Shown here: positions 18,574-27,037 of the stretch, in pieces
Layout: every line of letters begins with the position of its first letter
How positions within the stretch are numbered: position 1 is the stretch's first letter
The notes under the pieces: model-generated
Database searches by the model: none
Told to the model about the DNA's origin: nothing
What the model saw: the letters and a program-made list of their open reading frames with translations, nothing else
Source: Mucilaginibacter pankratovii
GTDB taxonomy: Bacteria; Bacteroidota; Bacteroidia; Sphingobacteriales; Sphingobacteriaceae
Assembly (NCBI RefSeq): GCF_014773265.1
Contig: NZ_JACWMY010000002.1
Span: 62,001 to 126,000, forward strand
Reading direction: 5' to 3'
Length of the DNA: 64,000 nt
Program-made: the position numbers and the translations under genes

Positions 18574-19254
18574 ATGAAACATTTATTCAGGATAACATCT
18601 GTACTGGTGTTAACTTTATTTTTAACAGCATGTGGCGGCGATAAAAAACCGGCGCAAAGCGATAGCACTTCAACCGGAACCGCTGCAGCCGGCAAACCAA
18701 AAAAGGTAATTTTATTTTTTGGCGATAGTTTAACAGCCGGCTATGGTTTGGATGATGCTACGCAGGCCTTCCCGGGTGTTGTGCAGACTAAGATAGATTC
18801 GGCAAAATTGCCGTACATCATTATAAACGGCGGACTAAGCGGCGAAACGTCCGCAGGCGGAAGAAGCCGTATAGACTGGCTGCTAAAACAGCAACCCTTC
18901 GATATTTTTGTGCTGGAACTGGGTGCTAACGACGGCCTGCGCGGCCTGCCCGTGGCTGATACAGAAAAAAACCTGCAGGCTATTATTGATAAAGTAAAAG
19001 CCAAATATCCGCAGGCTAAACTGGTAATGCTGGGGATGCAGGTACCAACCAATATGGGCGCTGCCTACTCATCCGATTTCAAAAACATCTTCCCTGAACT
19101 GGCCACCAAAAACAAGATGACGCTTGTACCCTTTCTGCTGCAGGGTGTGGGTGGCGTACGTAAACTAAACCAGGCCGATGGTATCCACCCAACCGAAGAA
19201 GGCGCTAAAATTTTGGGTGCAAATGTTTGGGAAAAACTGAAAGAGATATTATAG
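18574..19254 (+). CDS. TesA-like arylesterase/lysophospholipase (SGNH hydrolase), lipoprotein
   Basis: A 226-residue protein with a lipobox (LFLTAC, Cys20) and a low-complexity Ser/Thr linker. The SGNH hydrolase blocks are block I FFGDSLTAGYGLD (catalytic Ser52), the block II Gly, block III GANDGLRG (Asn) and block V DGIHP (Asp and His). It most resembles TesA, a periplasmic multifunctional esterase/thioesterase, but is lipid-anchored. It lies 7 nt after the permease gene, so esterase and transporter are probably co-expressed. This supports a lipid-related function for the transporter. Confidence 0.9.
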   Translation: MKHLFRITSVLVLTLFLTACGGDKKPAQSDSTSTGTAAAGKPKKVILFFGDSLTAGYGLDDATQAFPGVVQTKIDSAKLPYIIINGGLSGETSAGGRSRIDWLLKQQPFDIFVLELGANDGLRGLPVADTEKNLQAIIDKVKAKYPQAKLVMLGMQVPTNMGAAYSSDFKNIFPELATKNKMTLVPFLLQGVGGVRKLNQADGIHPTEEGAKILGANVWEKLKEIL

Positions 19255-19366
19255 ACACGAATTTTACGAATGCCGCGAATTCCACTAATTTTTAGAACTT
19301 GGCTATTCGGTATTTTAGCCGCTTATAAGATTCGTGAAATTAGAATAATTCGTGAAATTCGTGTCT
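19253..19366. repeat. Inverted repeat built from ACGAATTTCACGAAT words
   Basis: Left arm AGACACGAATTTTACGAAT (19253-19271) pairs with ATTCGTGAAATTCGTGTCT (19348-19366) with one mismatch. Between them the words GCGAATTCC, ACTAATTTT, GATTCGTGAAATTAG and AATAATTCGTG recur. The element fills the whole convergent gap between the esterase and sugar-transporter genes and could serve both as a terminator. The GTGAAATTCGTG wording is familiar from intergenic repeats of Bacteroidota. Confidence 0.85.
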
Positions 19367-19371
19367 GATTT

Positions 19372-20655
19372 TTAATGTCCACCTACCATCTCCACCTTCT
19401 TCACTTTCAAGTTCTTTAAGGCAAACCAAAGGATGGCGACGAAACTGATACCCGGAACCAAATAGGCAACCTGGATATTAAACATATCTGACACGCGGCC
19501 CATTATTGGCGGCATAATAGCACCACCTACAATACCCATAATAACCAGCGATGAACCGAGCTTTTTGGTTTTGGCAGTAAGATCGCGGATGCTGAGAGAA
19601 AATATGGTTGGGAACATGATAGACATAAAGAACCAAACAGCCATCAGCGTATAAACTGCCGCGTTGCCAGTTAGGTTAACAGCCGATATAATAAGTACAA
19701 TGTTGATGACAGCGTAAATAACCAGCAGCTTTACCGGGTTAAAGTAGCGCATAAGCAATGTACCAATGAACCTGCCTGCCATAAAGCCTGCAAAGGCCGC
19801 AGGTAAATAAATGGTGGATGCGACTTTTTCTGACAGGCCCGCTACCTTTTCGCTAAAGCGGATAAAGAAGCTGCTTACACATGCCTGTCCGCCCACATAA
19901 AAGAACTCGGCCAGTACGCCGCTCATCAGTTGCTTGTTTTTCAACAGTTCGGCAATACGGTCGCCAAGGGGGCGTTTTTCTTCATTGGCCTCACCTGCAC
20001 TTTCCTCGTGGATCACGGGGAAGGTGGTACGCCATACCATTACTGCCACTATAAATACTACAATGCTTATTACGATAAACGGTATTTGTACCGATGAGGC
20101 TTCATGATTTAAATATTCGTTCAGTTGCGCAGGCGACATCGCCTTTTCTTCAGCTTCGGTTAGGGTTTTGCCGGAGAGGATAAAAAAGCCCCCCATCAAC
20201 GGTGCAACGGTGGCTGCAAGGCCGTTAAACGATTGTGAAAAATTGATACGTTGTGTAGCCTTTGCCGGATCACCAAGTACCGTGATGAGCGGATTGGCGG
20301 CGGTTTCTAAAAAGGCCATACCCGAAAATACGATAAATAAAGCGCCCAGGAAGAACGCGTAGTTCCTAACGGCGGCGGCCGGATAAAACAGGATGGCACC
20401 GAAAGAAAACAGCAGCAAGCCCAACACAATACCGCCTTTATAGCCGTATTTCTTCATAAACAGCGCTGCCGGTATAGGCAATAGGAAGTAGGCAATGTAA
20501 GAAGCCGAGTCAATTAGAGAGGATTGAAAATCGGTTAACTGACAAGCCTTCTTAAGGTGCGGGATCAATATCGGGTTAAGGTTCAGGGCAAATCCCCATA
20601 AAAAGAAAAGGGAAGTGATGAGCGCTACTGCTATTACGTTGCTGTTTTTTTGCAT
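19372..20655 (-). CDS. Sugar MFS transporter, FucP family
   Basis: A 427-residue, 12-helix major facilitator of the FucP/GluP group. It begins SNVIAVALITSLFFLWGFAL and continues NLNPILIPHLKKACQLTDFQ, the typical FucP N-terminus, with a long central cytoplasmic loop (about residues 190-245). FucP-type symporters take up L-fucose, glucose, galactose or related sugars with protons; the substrate here cannot be read from sequence. It lies 154 nt downstream of the GH172 gene on the same strand, suggesting uptake of the released monosaccharide. Confidence 0.88.
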   Translation of the reverse strand: MQKNSNVIAVALITSLFFLWGFALNLNPILIPHLKKACQLTDFQSSLIDSASYIAYFLLPIPAALFMKKYGYKGGIVLGLLLFSFGAILFYPAAAVRNYAFFLGALFIVFSGMAFLETAANPLITVLGDPAKATQRINFSQSFNGLAATVAPLMGGFFILSGKTLTEAEEKAMSPAQLNEYLNHEASSVQIPFIVISIVVFIVAVMVWRTTFPVIHEESAGEANEEKRPLGDRIAELLKNKQLMSGVLAEFFYVGGQACVSSFFIRFSEKVAGLSEKVASTIYLPAAFAGFMAGRFIGTLLMRYFNPVKLLVIYAVINIVLIISAVNLTGNAAVYTLMAVWFFMSIMFPTIFSLSIRDLTAKTKKLGSSLVIMGIVGGAIMPPIMGRVSDMFNIQVAYLVPGISFVAILWFALKNLKVKKVEMVGGH

Positions 20656-20809
20656 TTAGTTAAAATCTTAAATTGGTGGGCTGAATATATATTATTTAAA
20701 GACAGCTTGTATACCATTAAGCGAAATTGCCAAAATAGTGTTAGCAATTGCGTTTAACGCTTAATATTCCCCTGTAAAACAAAATACCGTGTGCGGATTG
20801 CTTTTGTGC

Positions 20810-21973
20810 TTAGTTCACCTCCAAATCATCCTTCGATGGTAGTTTAGGGAAGGCGCCATGGGGCCCGGTCTGATACCAGAATACTACCGATGCCAGGTCG
20901 TCCTGTAAAGGCAGGTACCGGCCACCGGCACGCCAGCCTAAAGCCTGCAGGGTTACTTTCAGGTTCTTTTCAAAACGGATAGGGTCGGCAATGTGCCAGC
21001 GGTACAGGCCAAAACGCTGGGCAACATTATACAGACCGTCGCCTTTTATTACCTGCGGCAGGCCGGTGTATGGCCCGCTAAACTCGGTGTAGGCATGGGT
21101 TTCGGAGCCATCCGGGTTTTTGCGGCGGGTATCAAAATTGTACGATCCGCAGAAATAATCCTCCGTACCCGTACCAATAATGGTTGGGAATTTGGTATCG
21201 CCATCCATAAAAAATTTGATCTCCCCCTCGCCCCACCAGCCATTTTTGTTAGATCCATAAGCCAGGTAAGTACCCACATATTGCCCTTTGCCCTGTATGC
21301 TATCTACCAAAACATAGTCCTTTTTATACGGCAGCGGGTTTATCCGGCGGAACTGCGCGTGGAAATAGCCGGCATCCTCGGGTACTTTGGTCAGCGTGTA
21401 ATCTACCTGGTAATACAGCACCATGTCTTCATTGTCGATATTCTCCATGGTGATGCGGCATTTCTTTTTAAAAGGCATGGGCCAATAGCAGTTGAACGCG
21501 CTGCCCGGGTTCACTACCACTGCCAAAGAAGTAATAGGCGCATACTTACCCCAACCCATGCAAAAGAAATCGCCTACAGGGGCCTCTACCGATGGTGTGG
21601 TTTCATCGTCCCAATAAAAACGGATGATAGAATAACGCCAGTTGCCGGTAGGAGTCATCCAGATATGCTGAACAGAGCCCGGTCCGTCTATTTCGGCAAC
21701 GGTATAAGTAGTATGTTTTTTGATGACAACGCTGGGGCTCACCTTCCAGGTTTGGCCCAGTTCACGGGAAGCGCCGGCTCCGGTACCGGTGGTGGCCATG
21801 CCGCCTTTGCCTTTTTCGCCGTTAAAATTTTCGGGACTAATGGAGCGACTGATGGCATCCGAGGTACGGAAGATGTTGCCCATGTTGTTATTTAACCCAT
21901 CGTATTTTTGCTGCGCACGCGCAACAAAGGCAAGGGCGCACAGCATCCCCGCTAAAAATAAATGCTTCTTCAT
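20810..21973 (-). CDS. DUF2961 protein, glycoside hydrolase family 172
   Basis: A 387-residue secreted protein (signal peptide MKKHLFLAGMLCALAFVARA). The DUF2961 core is visible as DGPGSVQHIWMTPTGNWRYS, then FFCMGWGKYAPITS, TIIGTGTEDYFCGSYNFD and RWHIADPIRFEKNLKV. GH172 enzymes act on fructofuranose or arabinofuranose linkages (difructose anhydride synthase/hydrolase, D-arabinofuranosidase), and the conserved Glu of GTGTEDYF is probably catalytic. The neighbouring FucP-like transporter implies saccharide scavenging. The substrate is open. Confidence 0.88.
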   Translation of the reverse strand: MKKHLFLAGMLCALAFVARAQQKYDGLNNNMGNIFRTSDAISRSISPENFNGEKGKGGMATTGTGAGASRELGQTWKVSPSVVIKKHTTYTVAEIDGPGSVQHIWMTPTGNWRYSIIRFYWDDETTPSVEAPVGDFFCMGWGKYAPITSLAVVVNPGSAFNCYWPMPFKKKCRITMENIDNEDMVLYYQVDYTLTKVPEDAGYFHAQFRRINPLPYKKDYVLVDSIQGKGQYVGTYLAYGSNKNGWWGEGEIKFFMDGDTKFPTIIGTGTEDYFCGSYNFDTRRKNPDGSETHAYTEFSGPYTGLPQVIKGDGLYNVAQRFGLYRWHIADPIRFEKNLKVTLQALGWRAGGRYLPLQDDLASVVFWYQTGPHGAFPKLPSKDDLEVN

Positions 21974-22007
21974 AATTGAGGTTTATAAAAATAAAAGTAG
22001 GAAATAG

Positions 22008-22166
22008 TTTGCAGTTGGCAGTGGGCAGTTTGCTTAGTTCGGAGTTTCCAGTTAGACGCAATACTAAGCCACTCATGCAAAACTAACTAACCTGAACTGC
22101 CCACTACCCACCGCACAAACTGCGAGCTGCCCACCGCAAACTGCAAACTGGTAACTGCCAACTAAA
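22008..22166. repeat. Intergenic repeat of GCAGTTGGCAG/CTGCCCAC words
   Basis: Left half reads TTTGCAGTTGGCAGTGGGCA. The right half carries AACTGCCCACTACCCACCGC, CTGCCCACCGCAAACTGC and GTAACTGCCAAC. The right half is largely composed of reverse-complement words of the left, giving imperfect long-stem pairing in the divergent gap between the GH172 and DEAD-like genes. Confidence 0.75.
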
Positions 22167-22171
22167 AAAAG

Positions 22172-22179
22172 TATCTTTG
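22172..22179 (+). promoter_or_regulatory. Candidate -7 element for DEAD-like gene
   Basis: TATCTTTG fits TAnnTTTG exactly and is followed by GCACCC; transcription would start about 7 nt later, with the ATG at 22199. A matching -33 TTTG is not evident because the upstream DNA is the word repeat. Confidence 0.5.
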
Positions 22180-22198
22180 CACCCTCAAAATTAGTACA

Positions 22199-23509
22199 AT
22201 GGTGTGGGCAGATAAATTTAAGCTGAATAAACAATTGGTAAAATCGGTAACCGAAGCAGGCTTCGATGTACCGAAGGAAATACAGCTAAAAACGCTGACC
22301 CGCATAACCGGCGGGCAGGATGTTATTGGCATCGGTCCCGAAGGTTGCGGCAAAACCACCACCCTGGTTTTGGCTACTCTTAACCGCTTTAACCACAAAG
22401 CCGATGGTGTGCCACGCGCTTTAGTTTTAGCTCCCGACCAGGAACGCGTTTTTGAGATAGTAGAACAATTTGAAAGATTAAACCGAAATGCATCCATCCG
22501 CATCGTAAGTCTGCATAATGGCACCCCGGTTGACCAGCAAATGGATGACCTGGCCGATGGCGCCGACATTGTAGTGGCCACGCCTGATCGCGCCCGTGCC
22601 ATTTACCTGAAACTTGGTTTGAACCTGAACAAGGTAAAATTTTTGGTGGTAGATGATGCTCACCTTATTGTTAAACAAGGCCTGCAACTCCCTGTGGTTG
22701 AACTGGCTAACAGTATAGATAAAGGCCAGCATATTGTATTCAGCGAGGTATTGCACGATAAGCTGCACAAGATGATAGCACCGTTTATGGTGAACCCGGC
22801 TACGATAGAGGTTGATGAACTCCCCGAAGAAAAGGTAGCTACCCACCCGCAGATGCTGTACCATGTACCCAACTTTGGCACCAAGCTAAACCTGCTGAGC
22901 CTATTTATGTACGATGAGGAACTGTTTACCAAAACGGTTGTCTTCGCCAATACAAAAACTACCGCGGAAACGCTTTATAAGAGCCTGGAGAACCGTTTGC
23001 GTAAATCGGTAGCTCTATTAGCTCCCGCTTTTTTTGAATATAACCAGGTAAAGGATATCAGCGAATTTAAGGCGAATGAGGCTTTAAGGGTATTGATCAT
23101 AGCAAATGAGAGCGTTGAATCTATCGACTTAAAGGAGATCCCATTCATCCTGCATTTCGATTTGCCGCTGGAGAAGGAAGTATTCATCAACCATATCATC
23201 AATACCAATACTACTGCCGAAGAAGAAACCCTGGCCATTACTTTTGCTACCGATATTGAGCTAGACCAGGTGCGCAAGATAGAACAGGCTACCGGGCAAA
23301 AAATGCAAAGTGTGGAATTACCGGAAGAATTAGTTATTGAAAAAACCCGCAAGCAAAAGGAAAGCGAGAAAGCTGTAAAGCCTGTAAAAGTTGACCCTAA
23401 CAAACACGTACCGGGAGAAGCTTTTCATGAAAAGAAACCGGAAAATGCCAAGACTTACAACCTCAGTGCAAATAAGAAGGCCAAGATGAATAAGAAGAAA
23501 AATCATTAA
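22199..23509 (+). CDS. Degenerate DEAD-box helicase-like protein
   Basis: A 436-residue protein with the two-RecA-domain plan of DEAD-box RNA helicases but unusual motifs. The Q-motif region (PKEIQLKTLTRI) and Walker A (GPEGCGKTT, residues 46-54) are intact. Motif Ib is near ATPDR. Motif II is DDAH (152-155) in place of DEAD, motif III is SEV in place of SAT, motif V is ANESVESIDL, and motif VI is NHIINTNT (about 331-338) in place of HRxGRxxR, so the arginine fingers are gone. The C-terminal 70 residues are Lys-rich. It may bind ATP or RNA without helicase activity. Confidence 0.85.
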   Translation: MVWADKFKLNKQLVKSVTEAGFDVPKEIQLKTLTRITGGQDVIGIGPEGCGKTTTLVLATLNRFNHKADGVPRALVLAPDQERVFEIVEQFERLNRNASIRIVSLHNGTPVDQQMDDLADGADIVVATPDRARAIYLKLGLNLNKVKFLVVDDAHLIVKQGLQLPVVELANSIDKGQHIVFSEVLHDKLHKMIAPFMVNPATIEVDELPEEKVATHPQMLYHVPNFGTKLNLLSLFMYDEELFTKTVVFANTKTTAETLYKSLENRLRKSVALLAPAFFEYNQVKDISEFKANEALRVLIIANESVESIDLKEIPFILHFDLPLEKEVFINHIINTNTTAEEETLAITFATDIELDQVRKIEQATGQKMQSVELPEELVIEKTRKQKESEKAVKPVKVDPNKHVPGEAFHEKKPENAKTYNLSANKKAKMNKKKNH

Positions 23510-23556
23510 GATTTGATCTTTTAAAATGCCACCGGGCTGGTTTTGTGCGGTTTTAG

Positions 23557-23745
23557 GTGTCCCACTTTAGGTGTTCCAGGCATTTTATTGCGCGCACAGC
23601 TATTTTATTTAATAGTTTAACTTACAAATATTTACAGCCATTACCTAAAGAGTAGGGATGTCCCAAAGTGTTTCACGAAAAACTGTAAATCACTGATAAT
23701 CAATACTTTTTCGAAAACAAGTGTCCCACATTTAGAAGTGGGACA
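23557..23745. repeat. GTGTCCCAC word repeats with terminal hairpin
   Basis: GTGTCCCACTTTAG (23557-23570), GATGTCCCAAAGTG and GTGTCCCACATTTAG (23721-23735) recur within 190 nt. The last forms an 8-bp hairpin, TGTCCCAC (23722-23729) with GTGGGACA (23738-23745), which ends 11 nt before the VF530 stop and can terminate minus-strand transcription. Apart from this the 247-nt convergent gap is A+T-rich and holds no gene that I see. Confidence 0.65.
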
Positions 23746-23756
23746 GCCGGATAGCG

Positions 23757-23993
23757 CTAAGCCTTATCCGTGGGCATCTCCTTGTGATATTTAACGTATA
23801 AATCTTCTACCTTTTTGCGCGCCCAAGGGGTTTTACGCAAAAATTTAAGGCTGGAGTTTACACTCGGATCTTCCAAAAAGCAATTAATGCGGATGCGGTA
23901 ACCCAACTCGGCCCAGCCAAAATGCGCCACCAGGGCGTTGATGATGGCCTCTAATGTTTTGCCCTGCAGCGGGTCCTTAGGTTTTTGCTCCAT
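23757..23993 (-). CDS. VF530 family DNA-binding protein
   Basis: From the ATG at 23993, a 78-residue protein: [20 protein letters not shown], then [20 protein letters not shown], ending with [20 protein letters not shown]. This is the complete VF530 (DUF2132) fold with its HFGWxELG and FLRKTPWAR motifs. The extended frame to 24110 runs antiparallel into exuT and was discarded. A DNA-binding activity has been proposed from structure. It lies 26 nt after exuT on the same strand, so it probably shares the hexuronate transcript without an obvious functional link. Confidence 0.9.
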   Translation of the reverse strand: MEQKPKDPLQGKTLEAIINALVAHFGWAELGYRIRINCFLEDPSVNSSLKFLRKTPWARKKVEDLYVKYHKEMPTDKA

Positions 23994-24019
23994 AACGCAA
24001 AGGTAACCATTTACACAGT

Positions 24020-25327
24020 TTATACATCCTTGCCGTGCAATTGCACAGGCTTCATGGTGGGCGTTAGCAGGTGCATGATGAGCCAGGCCGCTAAATAAGC
24101 GCAGGCACAAATAGCGAATATGATATTGTAACCGGCGGTGATATGCCCGGCCTCTTTATTCGCTTCCAAAATATAGCTGATGAGCAACGGGAAGAAGATC
24201 CCGCCTACCGAACCTGCCATACTCCCAATGCCCACCACAGAGCTTACAGCCTGCTTAGGGAACATATCCGACGCGGTGGTGAAGATATTGGCGCTCCAGG
24301 CCTGGTGAGCGGCTGCAGCGAGGCTTATAAGCGCCACTGCCTGCCATACATTGGTTGCATACCTCGCCGCGAATATCGGCAGCACGCAAAGGGCAAATAA
24401 AAACATCGCTGTTTTACGCGCCCTAAAGACAGGCATCCCCCGTTTAATAAACCACGACGACAGATACCCGCCACCAATGCTGCCAATGGTAGTAGCGGTG
24501 TAAACCAGCACTAAAGGCAAGCTCGGCTTTTTAAGATCGAGGTTAAACGTAGTGGCAAAGTAGGAAGGCAGCCAGAACAAGAAGAAATACCAGATAGGAT
24601 CTGTCAACAGCTTGCCCGCCACAAAGGCCCATGTTTGCCTGATGCCAAAAAGTTCCAGCCATTTTATTTTGGTTTCGGGTGTACCTGCGGCGGCAGCTTC
24701 GGAAGTATCGCTGTTGATGAATTCAAATTCCTCGGTAGAGATCTTTTTGTGTTTGGCCGGCGTTTCGTAAAAGATGCGCCAAAATATCAGCCATACAAAC
24801 CCGATAGCGCCGGTGATGATAAAGGCCATTTGCCAGTTGTAAACGCCCAGGATCCAGGGTACCATTACAGGGGCAACCACCGCGCCTATATTAGCACCCG
24901 AATTAAAGATCCCCGTTGCCAGCGCCCGCTCGCGCTTGGGGAACCACTCGGCCACGGTTTTAATAGCCGCCGGAAAGTTACCCGATTCGCCAAGCCCCAG
25001 TGCGGCTCTTACGGCAATAAAGCCAAAAGTTGTTTTAACGGCGGCCGTTAGCACGGCAGATACGCTCCAGAAGATAATGGATATGGTATAACCCATCTTT
25101 GTACCCAACTTATCAATAATGCCGCCAAAAGCCAGCAAACCAAGCGCATATGCCGCCTGGAAAGCCATCACAATGTGGCCGTAGTCGGTTTCCGTCCAGT
25201 GCAGTTCGTTTTCCAGCGTGGGTTTCAGCAGGCCGATAACCTGCCTGTCGAGATAGTTGATGCTGGTAGCGAAAAACAGCAGCGCCACCACGCCCCATCT
25301 GTAAGTAACACTTTTGGGTTGTGCCAT
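24020..25327 (-). CDS. exuT: MFS hexuronate transporter ExuT-like
   Basis: A 435-residue, 12-helix major facilitator of the anion:cation symporter family. The N-terminus [20 protein letters not shown] followed by [20 protein letters not shown], and the motif [20 protein letters not shown], are hallmarks of ExuT/GudP transporters of hexuronates and hexarates. Context (uxaC, kdgK and eda immediately upstream) makes galacturonate or glucuronate the likely substrate. The start is 14 nt after the eda stop. Confidence 0.92.
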   Translation of the reverse strand: MAQPKSVTYRWGVVALLFFATSINYLDRQVIGLLKPTLENELHWTETDYGHIVMAFQAAYALGLLAFGGIIDKLGTKMGYTISIIFWSVSAVLTAAVKTTFGFIAVRAALGLGESGNFPAAIKTVAEWFPKRERALATGIFNSGANIGAVVAPVMVPWILGVYNWQMAFIITGAIGFVWLIFWRIFYETPAKHKKISTEEFEFINSDTSEAAAAGTPETKIKWLELFGIRQTWAFVAGKLLTDPIWYFFLFWLPSYFATTFNLDLKKPSLPLVLVYTATTIGSIGGGYLSSWFIKRGMPVFRARKTAMFLFALCVLPIFAARYATNVWQAVALISLAAAAHQAWSANIFTTASDMFPKQAVSSVVGIGSMAGSVGGIFFPLLISYILEANKEAGHITAGYNIIFAICACAYLAAWLIMHLLTPTMKPVQLHGKDV

Positions 25328-25341
25328 TATTGTACTGGTAA

Positions 25342-26001
25342 TTATTTACTTAACTGCACCAATTCTAATGCTTTTACGGTATCGGCATATAGCTGCTCGT
25401 ACAAACGCTCGTCGAGCACCTGCTTGCTGATCAGCTTGCTGCCCATGCCCACCGCGCATACCCCCGAACGGAACCAACCCGATATATTGCCTGCTTCTAT
25501 CTCCACACCACCGGTTGGGATAAACAGCTGCCCCGCGAATAATTCCCTTATCGATGACATAAAAGCCGGACCTAAGATATTGGCCGGGAACAGCTTGATC
25601 AGCATCGCTTTATACTGCTGCGCGATATGGATCTCGGTAGGTGTCATACATCCCGGGATCCAAAGCATTTTATAGTTTGATGCCACCATGGCAACTTCGT
25701 TATCCACTATCGGCGATACCAAAAAATCGGCACCTGCATCTACAAAAGTCTCAGCTTCCAGCCCGGTTTTTATGGTGCCAATACCTAAGTATAAACACGG
25801 CATTTCTTCAACCACCGCCTTTTTAATCAAGCGGAAATTATGCAACGCCTCTTTGCCTCTATTGGTATATTCCAATACCCGTACGCCTGCTTTATACAGG
25901 GTTCGCACAATTTCTACACTCACCTCCGCATCTTCATAAAAAAACAAGGGAAGCATCCCCTGCGTTAGTATGCTGTCTAATACTTCTTCTTTATTTGCCA
26001 T
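25342..26001 (-). CDS. eda: KDPG/4-hydroxy-2-oxoglutarate aldolase
   Basis: This 219-residue class I aldolase cleaves 2-keto-3-deoxy-6-phosphogluconate to pyruvate and glyceraldehyde 3-phosphate. Visible features are the catalytic Glu in RVLEYTNRG, the Schiff-base Lys in LIKLFPANILG, and the C-terminal phosphate-binding stretch IPTGGVEIEAGNISGWF followed by AVGMGSKL. It overlaps the kinase gene by 11 nt, so the two steps are translationally linked. It is the last enzyme of the hexuronate route. Confidence 0.93.
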   Translation of the reverse strand: MANKEEVLDSILTQGMLPLFFYEDAEVSVEIVRTLYKAGVRVLEYTNRGKEALHNFRLIKKAVVEEMPCLYLGIGTIKTGLEAETFVDAGADFLVSPIVDNEVAMVASNYKMLWIPGCMTPTEIHIAQQYKAMLIKLFPANILGPAFMSSIRELFAGQLFIPTGGVEIEAGNISGWFRSGVCAVGMGSKLISKQVLDERLYEQLYADTVKALELVQLSK

Positions 26002-27037
26002 CCTCTATCGTATTAGTAATTTCTTCAACTGTATTTGTGGTAGCATCGCTTGCCACAAAAAGTTTTTTGAATGCCGCCGCGGTTGCATACTCTAATGTTT
26101 GCTGCGGCGACAGGTTGTTATAAAAACCGTATATCAGCCCGGCCATAAAGCAATCGCCCGAGCCTACTTTACTTACTATTTCTTTTGCGCTGTATTCGTG
26201 CGAGCTGTAAAAATCACCTTCGGCATACAGGGCGGCATAGTATTCAATTTCGCCCGAACCATCAAACCTGAAGGTATTGGCAACAGCCTTGCATTTTGGG
26301 AAAAGCTCCACCATTCTTTTAGAGGTAGACAGCGCTTCCTTGAGGTAAATACTCTTTTGCCCGCTCTCGTGGATATCCCCCAAAACGGGGATGCCGAGCA
26401 TCGTTTCGGCTGCCCAGATATTGCCCATTATTACATCGCAGTACTTTACCAGCTCTGTCATAACATCCTGTGGTTGTTTGCCGTACTGCCATAGCTTAGA
26501 GCGGTAATTCAGATCCACCGATATGGTGATACCCCTTGCAGATGCCGCCTGTAAAACCTCCAGGCATACATCCGCAGTTTGCTGGCTGATGGCGGGGCAT
26601 ATCGCGCTGAAATGAAACCAGGTAACACCCGTGAGCGCCTTATCCCAATCCACCGTGCCGGGTGTTAGTTCGGCAAAAGCGGAGTTGGCGCGGTCGTATA
26701 TCAGCGCGTCGTGCTTCAGGTCTTTTCCTTTGGTGAGGAAATAAAGCCCTATCCTGCTGCCGCCATAAAACACTTTGGAGGTGCTGATGCCTTTCTGATT
26801 TACATAACCGATCACCTGATCCGACAAGCCGTTTTTTGGCAGGGCCGTAAAATATTGCGATGGCACATCCCAAAGGGATAAGGCCGAAGCCACGTTCAAT
26901 TCGGCACCGCCAACAAAAACTGATAAGGCATTGTCGGCCAGCCATTGCCCGCCATCATCCGGACTAAGCCTTAACAGTAATTCGCCGAAGGAAAGTACCG
27001 CGCCATCTTTATAGTTCTTTGATAACCCCTTGCTCAT
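25991..27037 (-). CDS. kdgK: 2-dehydro-3-deoxygluconokinase (PfkB family)
   Basis: A 348-residue PfkB-type sugar kinase. It starts LSFGELLLRLSPDDGGQWLA, has VGGAELNVASALSLW near residue 45 and the C-terminal catalytic loop SKVGSGDCFMAGLIYGFY, where the Asp is the base. It phosphorylates 2-keto-3-deoxygluconate to KDPG, the substrate of the next gene. It overlaps uxaC by 4 nt and eda by 11 nt, an unbroken operon. Confidence 0.92.
   Translation of the reverse strand: MSKGLSKNYKDGAVLSFGELLLRLSPDDGGQWLADNALSVFVGGAELNVASALSLWDVPSQYFTALPKNGLSDQVIGYVNQKGISTSKVFYGGSRIGLYFLTKGKDLKHDALIYDRANSAFAELTPGTVDWDKALTGVTWFHFSAICPAISQQTADVCLEVLQAASARGITISVDLNYRSKLWQYGKQPQDVMTELVKYCDVIMGNIWAAETMLGIPVLGDIHESGQKSIYLKEALSTSKRMVELFPKCKAVANTFRFDGSGEIEYYAALYAEGDFYSSHEYSAKEIVSKVGSGDCFMAGLIYGFYNNLSPQQTLEYATAAAFKKLFVASDATTNTVEEITNTIEDGK

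Noticed and set aside
20993..21895. 300-residue open frame opposite the GH172 gene
   Set aside because: GH172 on the minus strand has a signal peptide and family motifs; the plus frame has none.
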